DNA of 60,826 nt from Bradyrhizobium neotropicale (GCF_001641695.1 NZ_LSEF01000041.1:1-60826), one strand, 5' to 3'. Shown: positions 26,601-34,533, counted from the stretch's first letter. A program made the numbers and translations. Notes: a model not told the origin generated them from the letters alone.

Positions 26601-26787
26601 CCTGGATGGTTGGAAAGTCAACCTGGGGCAGGGGTGCGACCGGCAGCAGCGGGTAGGCCACGAGGCCCACGAACAGGATGCCCGCCATCAGCAGCGACGT
26701 GCCGATCGGATAGCGGATGAACAGAGACGAGAAGCTCTCTTGCATGCCCTGAAACCATCGATTGGCCAGCGCATCTTCTCCTCGCAT
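23611..26787 (-). CDS. RND multidrug efflux permease, MdtB/MdtC type
   Basis: This 1058-residue inner-membrane RND pump is full length, with twelve helices and two large periplasmic loops. The proton-relay pair D417-D418 is in AVGFVVDDAIVMLEN. The first helix is IRYPIGTSLLMAGILFVGLVAYPLLPV, and SVAQPLERQLAQIPG and KVNPADSPIM follow, as in MdtB/MdtC. An ATG at 26745 (MQESFSS) is a likely alternative start, since the first 14 residues are not typical. Such pumps need a membrane-fusion adaptor and an outer-membrane channel, but neither is next to this gene. It probably exports hydrophobic or anionic drugs. Confidence 0.92.
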   Translation of the reverse strand: MRGEDALANRWFQGMQESFSSLFIRYPIGTSLLMAGILFVGLVAYPLLPVAPLPQVDFPTIQVSASLPGGSPETMASSVAQPLERQLAQIPGITQMTSTSSLGSASITIQFDLNRLIDAAANDVQAAINAASGQLPKNLPSPPTYRKVNPADSPIMILSATSDTLPLTTVSDRTDAQLAQQISQLPGVAQVFVGGQQKPSVRIQVDPAKLVAKGLSLEDVRSQIAIATSDGPKGNIDGPTRAYTIYANDQLLEAAHWQDVIVAYRNGAPLRVRDIGEAVAGPEDMKTAAWADGKRGVFLVIFKQPGANVIETVERIKAQLPRLIAAIPPAIKIKIISDRTITIRAAVEDVQITLMITIALVVMVIFVFLRSFWATIIPSITVPLALLGACSLMWVFGYSLDNLSLMALTIAVGFVVDDAIVMLENITRYVERGESPLAAAYKGAAEIGFTIVSISISLIAVLIPLLLMGGIIGRLFREFAVTLSMAIFVSLVVSLTLTPMMASRFLRADREARHGRFYQWSERMFERLLGAYERGLDLALRHSLVTLLIFFATVALSAVLFILIPKGFFPQQDNGFLTAVSEMPQDISFAEMKRRQEELNAIVQADPAVDSIAMFIGGGGTALNSGRMYITLKPIAERDANAQAIIARLRPKLAEVEGARLYMQASQDVRLGGRATRTQFEFTLQDANLAELNEWAPRILASMKSLPQLRDVATDQQTEGTTLQLTINRDTAARYGIQPQLIDDTLYDAFGQRQVAQYFTQTNSYHVILEITPALQGKLDTLDKLYIKSPLTGEQVPLSVICSWTNEPVRPLAIAHQGQFPSVTISFNLAEGVALGQATDAVLRAVGEMGAPPTLATSFQGTAQAFQQSLNTVPMLILAALVVVYLVLGVLYESYIHPLTILSTLPSAGVGAIAILMIFGFDFSLIALIGVILLIGIVKKNGIMMVDFAIVAEREQHLTPEQSIRQAALLRFRPIMMTTMAALLGGVPLMLGHGTGAEIRQPLGYAMVGGLLVSQALTLFTTPVVYLYLDRFSNLLSRWMEKKPEAEAERDERKDAAE

Positions 26788-27167
26788 GCGGCGGAGTCGC
26801 GCCCGAGAGCCCGAGCGCGAATGTGCGTTTCCTTCAGCCCATATGTTTGTTGATCGCCCCGGATCGTCGTCGATCCGGAGCCGGCGTTGTCTCAGGAGAG
26901 TAGTCCGTTCGCTCGGGCCTGCGAATGGAATCCTGCGCCGGATGTTTGCGACCTTTGTCGAAGGAGAACGGCCGCGAGATATGCGTTTTGTGCAGGTCGG
27001 AATCGGGCCGCTCTTTCTCCTTTCCCGGCCGTCCGACGCTGCTTCTCAACTTTTCAAACGCGCGTCACAAGCGGGAGAGGTATGTTGAGGAATGGTCGCT
27101 TCTTTCGCGGTGTTGTGCCATATCGAATTGGCATAACGCCGCCGCCACCGATCTGAGGAAGTTTCCG
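26788..27167. other. 380-bp spacer with one hairpin
   Basis: No gene is convincing here. CCGGATCG (26859-26866) and CGATCCGG (26871-26878) form a perfect 8-bp hairpin with a TCGT loop, in the upstream region of the RND gene. It could be an operator or part of a leader. A promoter for the DUF3551 gene at 27168 should lie toward the right. An open frame from 26925 joins this gene but has no ribosome site of its own. Confidence 0.4.
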
Positions 27168-27446
27168 ATGCGCCTACCGCTCCTGACCATCATGGCGATT
27201 GCCACGCTGCAAGCCGTCGCGCCGGCGAGCGCGCAGACCTACGATCCGCGCTTTCCGGTCTGCATGCACGTCTTCACGTCCGGCGGCCGGGGCGGTGGCG
27301 GTGACTATTTCGACTGTTCCTTCACCTCGCTGCCGCAGTGCCAGGCCACGGCATCGGGTCGCGCCGCGAGCTGCGACCTCAATCCCTACTATGCCTTCGA
27401 CGAGCCGCCGCCGCCCTCGCGCCGGCGCCACAAGAAGGTGTACTAG
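27168..27446 (+). CDS. DUF3551 small exported protein (first copy)
   Basis: The 92-residue product has a signal peptide (LLTIMAIATLQAVAPASAQ) and a mature part with the DUF3551 pattern: YDPRFPVCMHVF, then a Gly-rich loop, then CSFTSLPQCQATASGRAASC. Three or four cysteines are likely disulphide-bonded. It ends with Pro/Arg/Lys-rich residues. The ATG (27168) has GAGGA about 10 nt upstream. The family is widespread in Bradyrhizobium, often in many copies, and has no assigned function. A second copy with about 80% identical mature sequence starts 91 bp downstream. Confidence 0.82.
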   Translation: MRLPLLTIMAIATLQAVAPASAQTYDPRFPVCMHVFTSGGRGGGGDYFDCSFTSLPQCQATASGRAASCDLNPYYAFDEPPPPSRRRHKKVY

Positions 27447-27537
27447 CGGCCCGCGCACATCTTCGGATTGTGCAAGCCCGTTGCTGTTGCCGCGCAGCGG
27501 CTCCGCCGCAGCCTGTGCTTCTCCAGGAAGAAGTCTG

Positions 27538-27765
27538 ATGCGCCTCTCATTCGGTCTGATCATGGCCGCCGGTGATCCCCGCTTTCCCGTCTGCATGCAC
27601 GTTTATTCCGGCGGGAGCGGAGGCGGCGGGGATTGGTATGACTGCTCCTTCACGTCGCTGCCGCAATGCCGTGCCACGGCCTCGGGCCGCGCCGCGAGCT
27701 GCGACCTCAATCCGTATTTTGCCGCTGGCGAACCGCCGCGCCGTCGCCGCAGGAGAATCGACTAG
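27538..27765 (+). CDS. DUF3551 protein (second copy) with shortened signal region
   Basis: The 75-residue product repeats the mature part of the preceding gene: DPRFPVCMHVYSGGSGGGGD, CSFTSLPQCRATASGRAASC and DLNPYFA. Its N-terminus, MRLSFGLIMAAG, joins the mature part directly, so the hydrophobic core of the signal peptide is largely missing. The ATG at 27538 follows AGGAAGAAG. It is probably a tandem duplicate that has lost export, or the gene is decaying. The Arg-rich tail RRRRRRID is retained. It converges with the gene at 27777. Confidence 0.7.
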   Translation: MRLSFGLIMAAGDPRFPVCMHVYSGGSGGGGDWYDCSFTSLPQCRATASGRAASCDLNPYFAAGEPPRRRRRRID

Positions 27766-27776
27766 CGCAGTCGCGT

Positions 27777-28190
27777 TCACCGCTCGCCAGGCCACCAGTC
27801 CGAGCGCGGGTCATGCGCGGAAATCTTCGTCCGGCGCAGCGCCACGAGATGGCTGCGCTTGTAGGGGCGGCCCGACAATTCCGAGCACTGCCGGCAGCGC
27901 ATGTAGCGCTCGAGCTCGTGGATCGGCGTCGATTTCCTTCGCCTGACGATATCGAGCGCGACCGTCTGGTGCGTCTCGCACCCCAGGCACTTCACTTCGA
28001 GATAGAGGTAGCCCGCGTTGAGCGCATCTCCCAGCGTCGGGGAGGGCTGCGCCGGCCCCCGGAACCCCAGCATGCGCTTGTTCCAGGCCTCGCAGGCGAG
28101 CCGGTCGGCCCCCTTGCGCGCCTCCGCTGCCTGTTCCGCCGCCGCACGGACGGAAGCGCCGTAGATTCGCTCGCGGGATTTGGTCGTCAT
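27777..28190 (-). CDS. Conserved hypothetical protein with two CxxC motifs
   Basis: The 137-residue protein contains VKCLGCETHQTVALDIVRR and YMRCRQCSELSG, two CxxC pairs about 30 residues apart that could form a zinc ribbon. TPIHELERYMRC and SHLVALRRTKISA are blocks I recall from a family common in Bradyrhizobium and Mesorhizobium, which has no assigned function. The N-terminal third is helical and charged. No signal peptide is present, so it should be cytosolic and may bind nucleic acid or a partner protein. The ATG is at 28190, and it lies between the DUF3551 pair and the Bug protein. Confidence 0.72.
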   Translation of the reverse strand: MTTKSRERIYGASVRAAAEQAAEARKGADRLACEAWNKRMLGFRGPAQPSPTLGDALNAGYLYLEVKCLGCETHQTVALDIVRRRKSTPIHELERYMRCRQCSELSGRPYKRSHLVALRRTKISAHDPRSDWWPGER

Positions 28191-28299
28191 GGCGCGGCAA
28201 CATGCGCGCGCACAAGACGCGAACGCAAGCCGCTAGGAATGGTGGGTGTGGATGACCGCGTCGCTAACTGCCGCTTTGCCCAGCAGGCAGATACCGCCG

Positions 28300-29280
28300 T
28301 TACTCCTTCTTCACGCCGGACAGTTCCACGACCTTGCGCCAGCGGTCGGTCTCCGCGCCCAGCATGCTGCCGAACTCGCCTGCGTTGCCGTGCAGCGGGA
28401 TCGCGCCGAGCTCGGCGATGCGGGTCTTGATCTCGGTGTCGGAGAGTGCGGCGTCGATCTCGCGATTGAGGAGGTCGATGATCTCGCGCGGCGTGTCGCG
28501 CGGCGCGCCGACGCCGTAGAACGAGCTCGTCTCATAACCGGCAAGCGTGTCCGCGATGGGGGACACGTCCGGCAAGATCTCCGAGCGCTCGCGCATGGTG
28601 ATGCCGAGCGCGCGCAGCTTCCCGGCACGCACCAGCTCAAACGACGAGCTGACGTTGTCGAACATGCCCTGGATCTGCCCGCTCATCACGTCGGTCAATC
28701 CCGGCGCCGAGCCGCGATAGGGAACGTGGGTGAACTGCACGCCGGCCAGCGACTTGAACAGCTCGCCGGAGAGATGCAGCGAGGTGCCGATGCCGGAGGA
28801 GGCGATCGACAGCTTGCCGGGATTGGCCTTGGCGTAGGCGATGAAGTCGGCAACGGTCTTCACCGGCAGATCATTGTTGACGACCAGCACCAGTGGAATG
28901 CGCGCGACACCCGCGACCGGCGCGATGCCCTTGGCGAAATCGTAAGGCAGTGCCGGATCGAAGGAGGCGTTGATGGCGTTGGCGGTCGAGGTGAGCAGCA
29001 GCGTGTAGCCGTCAGGCGCAGATGTGATCACCGCCTGCGTGCCGATATTGCCGCCGGCGCCGGGCTTGTTCTCCACGACGAAGGTCTGGCCGAGCCGGTC
29101 CGACAGGCGCTGGCAGATCAGCCGTGACAGCACGTCGGTCGCACCGCCCGGTGCATATGGCACCACCCATTTCACGCTGCGCGACGGATAGGAGGGATTG
29201 CCGATGGCAAAGGCGCGCGGCGCGGCGAGCGTTGCCGCAGCACAGGCGGCGGTCTGAAGGAATAATCTCTTGGTGATCAT
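28300..29280 (-). CDS. Bug-family (TctC) tripartite tricarboxylate transporter binding protein
   Basis: The 326-residue exported protein starts at ATG 29280; the frame is open further upstream but passes through a hairpin repeat. The signal is RLFLQTAACAAATLAAPRAFA. The Bug pattern is clear: YPSRSVKWVVPYAPGGATDV, then VENKPGAGGNIG, then HVPYRGSAPGLTDVMSGQIQ. Bug proteins bind small carboxylates or related molecules in the periplasm. No TctA/TctB membrane genes are adjacent, as is usual for orphan Bug proteins. The ligand is unknown. Confidence 0.9.
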   Translation of the reverse strand: MITKRLFLQTAACAAATLAAPRAFAIGNPSYPSRSVKWVVPYAPGGATDVLSRLICQRLSDRLGQTFVVENKPGAGGNIGTQAVITSAPDGYTLLLTSTANAINASFDPALPYDFAKGIAPVAGVARIPLVLVVNNDLPVKTVADFIAYAKANPGKLSIASSGIGTSLHLSGELFKSLAGVQFTHVPYRGSAPGLTDVMSGQIQGMFDNVSSSFELVRAGKLRALGITMRERSEILPDVSPIADTLAGYETSSFYGVGAPRDTPREIIDLLNREIDAALSDTEIKTRIAELGAIPLHGNAGEFGSMLGAETDRWRKVVELSGVKKE

Positions 29281-29296
29281 GTTGGCCTCCAGTTCA

Positions 29297-29321
29297 CCTC
29301 GCCCCCGCTTGCGGGGAGAGG
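29297..29321. repeat. GC-rich hairpin repeat in the Bug gene leader
   Basis: CCCCGC (29303-29308), TT, and GCGGGG (29311-29316) form a stem extended by CCTC and GAGG at the ends. I recall CTCGCCCCCGCTTGCGGGGAGAG-like hairpins as frequent in Bradyrhizobium. It lies 17 bp upstream of the Bug start on the minus strand. Confidence 0.6.
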
Positions 29322-29505
29322 CCGCGTGCCCGAATGACTGGAGTGCTATCGCAAGAATTGCGCCGGCTCGCACGCCGTTCCCGTCGGCTTGGTAAAGGAT
29401 GACTGCATTTAATCATCAGCTAACCGAGTTTTACCTTGTCTCTTAACACCTGGTCAGGAGCCCGCGGTCTAAGTTGCTGGGAATACGCAGAGACGGCCCG
29501 AAAGA

Positions 29506-31320
29506 ATGAACAATATGATCACCGGCGTCATCGAGCAGCCGAAAGCCGCGCGTCCGCCCTCGGCTTCAAGGATCTGGCTGAAGGCGATCGAGCTCACCGC
29601 GCGCATCGAGACGCTGCCGGGCCGGCTGTTCGCCGACGTCGTCGACGATTGGGCGCGGCGCCAGCCCGACCGCGCCGCGCTGGTCATGGACGATGCAAGC
29701 CTTGATTATGAGGGGCTGTCGAGGCGCATCAATCGCTATGCGCGCTGGGCGCGCTCGGCGGGCGTCGCCAAGGGCGACACCGTCGGCCTGATCATGCCGA
29801 ACGGCATCGACTACGTCGCCGCCTGGCTCGGCATCAGCCGCGTCGGCGGCGTGGTCGCGCTGATCAACACCAAGCTCGTCGGTCCGTCGCTGGCGCATTG
29901 CATCGACGTGGCAAGACCCTCGCATATCATCATTGCGCATGACCTGACGGAGGCGCTGGACGGCGCAGCGCCACACCTGAAGACGCCAGCCAAGATCTGG
30001 ACCCATGGCGATGCCCGCAGCGAGCGCGCCATCGACGTTGCGCTCGCAGCGCTCGACGATGGTCCGCTGTCTCAGGACGAGCATGGCAACGTCACCATCG
30101 ATGATCGCGCGCTGCTGATCTACACGTCCGGCACGACAGGCTTGCCGAAGGCCGCCAGCATCAGCCACCGCCGCATCCTCAACTGGGGCTTCTGGTTCGC
30201 CGGCCTCGCTGGCGCGACGCCGCAGGACCGGCTCTACGACTGCCTGCCGCTGTTCCATTCAGTCGGCGGTATCGTCGCGCCCTGCAGCATGCTCGCCGCC
30301 GGCGGTTCGGTGGTGATCGCGGATAAATTTTCGGCGTCGAACTTCTGGCACGACATCGTGCGGCACGACTGCACGTTGTTTCAGTATATCGGCGAGCTCT
30401 GCCGCTATCTCCTCAAGGCGCCGCCGTCCGAATACGAGAACAGCCACCATTTGCGTCTGGTCTGCGGCAACGGCCTGCGTGGCGATATCTGGGAGGATTT
30501 CCAGGCGCGCTTTTCCATTCCCCGCATCCTCGAATTCTATGCGGCGACGGAGGGCAATTTCTCGCTGTTCAATGTCGAGGGGCAGCCCGGTGCGATTGGT
30601 CGCATCCCGCCGCTGCTTGCCCATCGCTTTCCCGCAAGTCTCGTCAAGCTCGATCCCGACAGCGGCGTGCCATGGCGCAATGACGAAGGCTTCTGCGTCG
30701 CCTGCGCCCGCGGCGAGGCCGGCGAAGCCATCGGCCGCATTGGCACCGCGGATGAGGGCGGCGGCCGCTTCGAGGGCTACACCGACGCCGGCGAGACCGA
30801 GAAGAAGATCCTTCGCGATGTCTTTGCCAGGGGCGATGCCTGGTTTCGCACCGGCGATCTGATGCGGATCGACGACGAGGGCTTCTTCCATTTCGTCGAC
30901 CGCATCGGCGACACCTTCCGCTGGAAGGGCGAGAACGTCGCCACCTCGGAGGTCAACGACGCCGTTCGCGATTTCACCGGCGTGGTCGACGCCACCACCT
31001 ACGGCGTCAGCATTCCCGGCGCCGACGGTCGTGCCGGCATGAGCGCGATCGTCGTGAACGAAGGTTTTGACATCGCGAGCCTGCCGGCGCATCTGGCGCA
31101 GCGCCTGCCGGCCTACGCACGCCCCGTCTTCATCCGCATCTCGCACGAGCTCGATGCAACCGAAACGTTCAAGCAGAAGAAGGGCGATCTCGCACGCGAG
31201 GGATTCGATCCCGGCAAGATCTCCGATGTGCTGTACATGGCGGATCCGAAATCCGGCAGCTATGTCGCGCTGGATCAGGACGCATATGCACAGATCATCG
31301 ACGGCGCGATCAGGCTGTAG
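29506..31320 (+). CDS. Long-chain acyl-CoA synthetase, FATP/FadD6-like
   Basis: The 604-residue enzyme has the ANL signature IYTSGTTGLPKAASISHRR near residue 205 and FYAATEGNFSLFNVEG near 345, which is typical of fatty-acid transport proteins (very-long-chain acyl-CoA synthetases). WFRTGDLMRIDDEGFFHFVDR carries the A7 Asp, and DTFRWKGENVAT the A8 hinge. It would activate long or very long fatty acids. It is the first gene of a four-gene unit with an acyl carrier protein, an AMP ligase and an SDR. The spacing to the next gene (147 bp) is wider than within the rest. The first ATG (29506) has weak purine context, and ATG 29515 is an alternative. Confidence 0.88.
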   Translation: MNNMITGVIEQPKAARPPSASRIWLKAIELTARIETLPGRLFADVVDDWARRQPDRAALVMDDASLDYEGLSRRINRYARWARSAGVAKGDTVGLIMPNGIDYVAAWLGISRVGGVVALINTKLVGPSLAHCIDVARPSHIIIAHDLTEALDGAAPHLKTPAKIWTHGDARSERAIDVALAALDDGPLSQDEHGNVTIDDRALLIYTSGTTGLPKAASISHRRILNWGFWFAGLAGATPQDRLYDCLPLFHSVGGIVAPCSMLAAGGSVVIADKFSASNFWHDIVRHDCTLFQYIGELCRYLLKAPPSEYENSHHLRLVCGNGLRGDIWEDFQARFSIPRILEFYAATEGNFSLFNVEGQPGAIGRIPPLLAHRFPASLVKLDPDSGVPWRNDEGFCVACARGEAGEAIGRIGTADEGGGRFEGYTDAGETEKKILRDVFARGDAWFRTGDLMRIDDEGFFHFVDRIGDTFRWKGENVATSEVNDAVRDFTGVVDATTYGVSIPGADGRAGMSAIVVNEGFDIASLPAHLAQRLPAYARPVFIRISHELDATETFKQKKGDLAREGFDPGKISDVLYMADPKSGSYVALDQDAYAQIIDGAIRL

Positions 31321-31467
31321 CCGCGCGAAAATCCGGAGATGGGTCCAATTTTACCTGAATTGTCCAAGAAGCCATTTACTTCTGTCCGGTAAACAGCGTG
31401 GGCCTCGGGAGGCGGTCAGCAAGAACCGCCGCAACACGAACGATCGATAACAAGAAGCGAGCCAGCC

Positions 31468-31713
31468 ATGTCGGTAAGGTTAAAGGTCATTGAAGCGATC
31501 AAGCAGATCGCCAAAGAGCAGCACGTCACGCTTCCCGAACTTTCGGACGATCTGTCCCTGCACGAGACGGGCTTCGATTCGCTCGCCTTCGCCATCCTGG
31601 TTGCGCGCCTCGAGGACGAGACCGGCGTCGATCCCTTCACCATTTCCGAGGACGCGGCGTTCCCCGCCACCGTGGGCGATTTCGTGCGGGCCTACGAAAA
31701 TGTCCCCGCGTGA
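31468..31713 (+). CDS. Acyl carrier protein
   Basis: This 81-residue stand-alone carrier protein has the phosphopantetheine attachment serine S38 in the motif TGFDSLAFAILVARLEDETG. Its acidic helix II and length are typical of type II ACPs, although it is unlike the housekeeping AcpP (DSLDTVELVM). Its 3' end overlaps the next gene by 14 bp, so the carrier and the ligase are coupled. It would hold an acyl or amino-acyl chain as a thioester. The chain could come from the ligase downstream or from the FATP-type synthetase upstream. Confidence 0.92.
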   Translation: MSVRLKVIEAIKQIAKEQHVTLPELSDDLSLHETGFDSLAFAILVARLEDETGVDPFTISEDAAFPATVGDFVRAYENVPA

Positions 31714-33082
31714 AATCTTCGCGCTCCGTGACCATCTCGGCGCGGAGCTGAAGGGCCGCACCCTGTCGGACGCGCACAATAGCGCGTCGCTGACGGATAT
31801 CCTGTCGCAGACAGTGCTGGGCGGCCGCCTGCGCGAGCTGTCGAGCCGGGCAGTGCTGCTCAAGCTATCCGACCAGCTCCGGTCAGGCCTTGCCATGATC
31901 GAGCTCGACGGCATCGCCCGTCGCATGCTGCTGTGCCCGCCGGATCTCAATCCGGCGCATCTCGACGCATTGATCGCCGATGCCGGCATCGATGCCGTCG
32001 TCACCGACGAGCCTGCGCGCTGGACGGGGAGCGGCGTCGCGCTGATCGTCACCGCAGAATTGCCGCTCGCGCCCGCCACGCCGGCGCAGACCGAGCGCGC
32101 CACCGAATGGCTGATGCTCACCTCGGGCACGTCGGGCGTGCCGAAGATCGCCGGCCATACGCTGGAGGCGCTGACCGGCGCGATCGTCGCCGAAGGCCCA
32201 GCGCGCGGACCGGCGCCGGTATGGGCCACGTTCTACGACATTCGCCGCTATGGCGGCCTGCAGATATTTCTCCGCGCCATCCTCTCTGGCGGCTCGATGG
32301 TGCTGTCCGACCCGCATGAGGCACTCGCCGATCACGTCGCGCGGCTGAATGCGCGCGCAGTCTCCCACATCTCCGGCACGCCCTCGCATTGGCGCAAGCT
32401 GCTGATGAGCGGCTCGGCGGCGCAGTTCGCACCGCGCTATGTCCGCCTGTCCGGCGAGATCGCCGACCAGGCGGTGCTCGACGGCCTGAAGACGGCGTTT
32501 CCGAACGCGTCCGTCGGTCATGCCTATGCCTCGACCGAAGCCGGCGTCGGCTTTGCCGTCAATGACGGGCTCGAGGGCTTTCCGGCCGACTATCTCGGCA
32601 ACCGCAATGGCGTCGAGATGAAAGTCGTCGACGGCTCGCTGCGCATCCGCTCGACGCGCACGGCCCACGCTTACATCGGCCGCAACGCCACCGCACTCAC
32701 CGATGATGATGGGTTTGTCGACAGCGGCGACATGGTCGAGTTGCGCGGCGACCGCTACTATTTCGTAGGTCGTCGCGGCGGCATCATCAATATCGGTGGG
32801 CTGAAGGTCCATCCCGAGGAGATCGAGGCGGTCATCAACCGTCATCCCGATGTGAGGATGTCGCGGGCCAAATCGCGGCGCAGCCCGATCACCGGTGGCA
32901 TCGTCGTCGCCGACGTGATCCTCGCCGACGGGACCGATCCGGCGCGCGCGAAGGAGATTCGCGATCAGATTCTCAATCAGTGCCGGGCCCATCTCGCCTC
33001 GCACAAGGTGCCGGCCGTGATCCGCTTCGTCGAAGCGCTCGACGTCACACCGGCCGGCAAACTGGCGCGCACCGATGCATAA
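31700..33082 (+). CDS. AMP-forming ligase (ANL superfamily), likely loads the adjacent ACP
   Basis: The start at ATG 31700 gives 460 residues and overlaps the ACP gene. The open frame begins earlier, but its first 70 codons are the ACP gene in another frame. Motifs: WLMLTSGTSGVPKIAGH (A3), YASTEAGVGFAVN (A5), DSGDMVELRGDRYYFVGRR (A7/A8) and TPAGKLARTDA with the catalytic lysine near the C-terminus. It is short for the family because the N-terminal subdomain is reduced. The coupling to an ACP suggests an acyl-ACP ligase rather than an acyl-CoA ligase. The last codons overlap the SDR start. Confidence 0.83.
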   Translation: MSPREIFALRDHLGAELKGRTLSDAHNSASLTDILSQTVLGGRLRELSSRAVLLKLSDQLRSGLAMIELDGIARRMLLCPPDLNPAHLDALIADAGIDAVVTDEPARWTGSGVALIVTAELPLAPATPAQTERATEWLMLTSGTSGVPKIAGHTLEALTGAIVAEGPARGPAPVWATFYDIRRYGGLQIFLRAILSGGSMVLSDPHEALADHVARLNARAVSHISGTPSHWRKLLMSGSAAQFAPRYVRLSGEIADQAVLDGLKTAFPNASVGHAYASTEAGVGFAVNDGLEGFPADYLGNRNGVEMKVVDGSLRIRSTRTAHAYIGRNATALTDDDGFVDSGDMVELRGDRYYFVGRRGGIINIGGLKVHPEEIEAVINRHPDVRMSRAKSRRSPITGGIVVADVILADGTDPARAKEIRDQILNQCRAHLASHKVPAVIRFVEALDVTPAGKLARTDA

Positions 33083-33797
33083 TGTTCTCGTCACCGGCGG
33101 CAGCCGCGGCATCGGCCTCGCGATCGCCAGGCGTCTGATTGGCACCGGCTACAACGTGGTCGTGACCGCGCGGCGCGAGAGCGGGGAGCTCAAGGCCGCG
33201 ATCGGCGAGTCCGAAGGCCGTCTGCATTTCCGCGCCTGCGACCTTGCCGTGATCGATGCGATCCCGGCCTTCGCCAAGCTCGTGCGCGACGAATTCGGCC
33301 CGATCTACGGCCTCGTCAACAATGCCGGCCTCGGCACCGAAGGCCTGCTCGCCACCATGCACAATTCCGAGATCGAGGCGCTGGTACAGCTCAACGTGCT
33401 GTCGCCGATCATCCTCACCAAATATGTCGCGCGCCAGATGATGGCGGATGGTGCGGGTCGTATCATCAACATCTCCTCCATCATCGCCACCACCGGCTAT
33501 AACGGCCTGTCGGTCTATGGCGCGACCAAGGCCGCCGCCACCGGCTTCACCCGCTCGCTCGCGCGCGAGGTCGGTAAGCTCGGCATCACCGTGAACGCGA
33601 TTGCTCCGGGCTTCATCGACACCGAACTCACGCACAATCTGTCGGACGAGGGACGCAAGCGCATCGCCGGCCGCAGCGCGTTGCGGCGCCTGCCGGAGAC
33701 GGACGACGTCGCACGCATGGTGGAATATCTGCTCGGCGAGGGCGGCCGCAACGTGACCGGCACCGTCTTCACGATCGACGCGGGCAATACGGCGTAA
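33075..33797 (+). CDS. SDR family reductase, FabG-like 3-oxoacyl-ACP reductase
   Basis: The 240-residue short-chain dehydrogenase has the NAD(P) motif TGGSRGIGLAIA near residue 8, NNAG near 81, and the catalytic Ser-Tyr-Lys in INISSIIATTGYNGLSVYGATKAA. The Arg in VTARRES after strand 2 suggests NADPH. APGFIDTEL and IDAGNTA complete the FabG pattern. Together with the ACP and ligase it suggests reduction of a 3-oxo group on a carrier-bound chain. The ATG lies inside the last codons of the ligase (8-bp overlap). No terminator is seen before the next small gene, 127 bp away. Confidence 0.9.
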   Translation: MHNVLVTGGSRGIGLAIARRLIGTGYNVVVTARRESGELKAAIGESEGRLHFRACDLAVIDAIPAFAKLVRDEFGPIYGLVNNAGLGTEGLLATMHNSEIEALVQLNVLSPIILTKYVARQMMADGAGRIINISSIIATTGYNGLSVYGATKAAATGFTRSLAREVGKLGITVNAIAPGFIDTELTHNLSDEGRKRIAGRSALRRLPETDDVARMVEYLLGEGGRNVTGTVFTIDAGNTA

Positions 33798-33923
33798 GCG
33801 GAACTGTGCCCCGACAACACGGTTGATCCGGCTCAATTTGATTTCACCGGATTTGGTCGTAAGATGCCGCGCAATCGATTGGATTACGTCAATCGATCTG
33901 CCCCAATCGATAGGGAGCAGTCC

Positions 33924-34139
33924 ATGCCCGCTTCAAACATGACCGCTTCGAACCAGGACCGGACATCGGCAGAGCCATCGGGCGCGAAGCCGGGCGAGAT
34001 CAACTGCCAGCCGATGTCAAATCAGAATTCCGGTGGTCACGGCCACGAAATGTACCCGCAGCAATTCGTCCGTCTCGTGGGCTGTCACGATGTGCCGGCA
34101 TCCTTGCTGCGCAGACTGCAGGACGGGAAGCTGCACTAG
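33924..34139 (+). CDS. Small hypothetical protein
   Basis: A 71-residue frame begins at ATG 33924 with AGGGAGCAG 6 nt upstream. The first half is low-complexity and polar (Ser, Asn, Pro); the second half (EMYPQQFVRLVGCHDVPASL, ending in LLRRLQDGKLH) looks folded. HGHEMYP adds two histidines. No signal peptide or membrane segment is visible and no family is recognised. An upstream ATG at 33864 is open but has a poorer ribosome site. It converges with the gene at 34153, 13 bp away. Confidence 0.5.
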   Translation: MPASNMTASNQDRTSAEPSGAKPGEINCQPMSNQNSGGHGHEMYPQQFVRLVGCHDVPASLLRRLQDGKLH

Positions 34140-34152
34140 CTCGCACCCGCGC

Positions 34153-34533
34153 TCATGTCCGCTGCTTCGGCAGGTCAATCCGTTCGTGTGAGAATTCCGG
34201 CGGCCCTTCGGTGAGGCGGCGAATGCGGCGCTCGCGCTCCTCTAGCGGCAGCGCGGGATCGAGCAGGCGGTCGATCTCGTGCACGGCGAGCTCCTCGATC
34301 CTGGTGAAGTCCGCGTCGACCGTTGCGCGGGACGGCGGCGCCGCCGCGGGAGCATGCTTCAGGCCGAGCTCGACCAGCTTGCAGATCGCATCCGAGCGCA
34401 CCAGCTCATGGGCCTCAGCCCAGGCATCGACGGCCGCGGTCAAGCCTTCCGGCATCTTCACGGCGCTGACCACGTCGCATGCCGCATGCCGGTGCACCGG
34501 AGCGGCCGAGTCCTTGTTGCCGAAGTCAGACAC
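34153..34533 (-). CDS. Hypothetical protein with ribbon-helix-helix-like N-terminus
   Basis: The GTG at 34533 with AAGGGGA about 10 nt upstream gives 126 residues. The frame continues upstream to 34740, but that part overlaps the opposite promoter and looks noncoding. The segment VKMPEGLTAAVDAWAEAHEL followed by VRSDAICKLVELGL has the pattern of a ribbon-helix-helix DNA-binding fold (a short strand then two helices), as in CopG-like antitoxins. The C-terminal part is charged, with IDRLLDPALPLEERERRIRR. It could be a small regulator. No toxin partner is adjacent. Confidence 0.55.
   Translation of the reverse strand: MSDFGNKDSAAPVHRHAACDVVSAVKMPEGLTAAVDAWAEAHELVRSDAICKLVELGLKHAPAAAPPSRATVDADFTRIEELAVHEIDRLLDPALPLEERERRIRRLTEGPPEFSHERIDLPKQRT

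Noticed and set aside
24859..26853. 664-codon plus-strand frame
   Set aside because: It is antisense to the RND permease. Its Arg/Asp/His-rich composition is typical of a shadow of GC-rich coding DNA.
31490..31699. 70-residue N-terminal extension of the AMP ligase
   Set aside because: It is the ACP gene read in another frame, and its Ser/Arg/Pro-rich composition is not protein-like.
33803..33830. EcfG-like promoter (GGAAC near 33801) before the small gene at 33924
   Set aside because: The -10 element is GGTT rather than CGTT at the required spacing.
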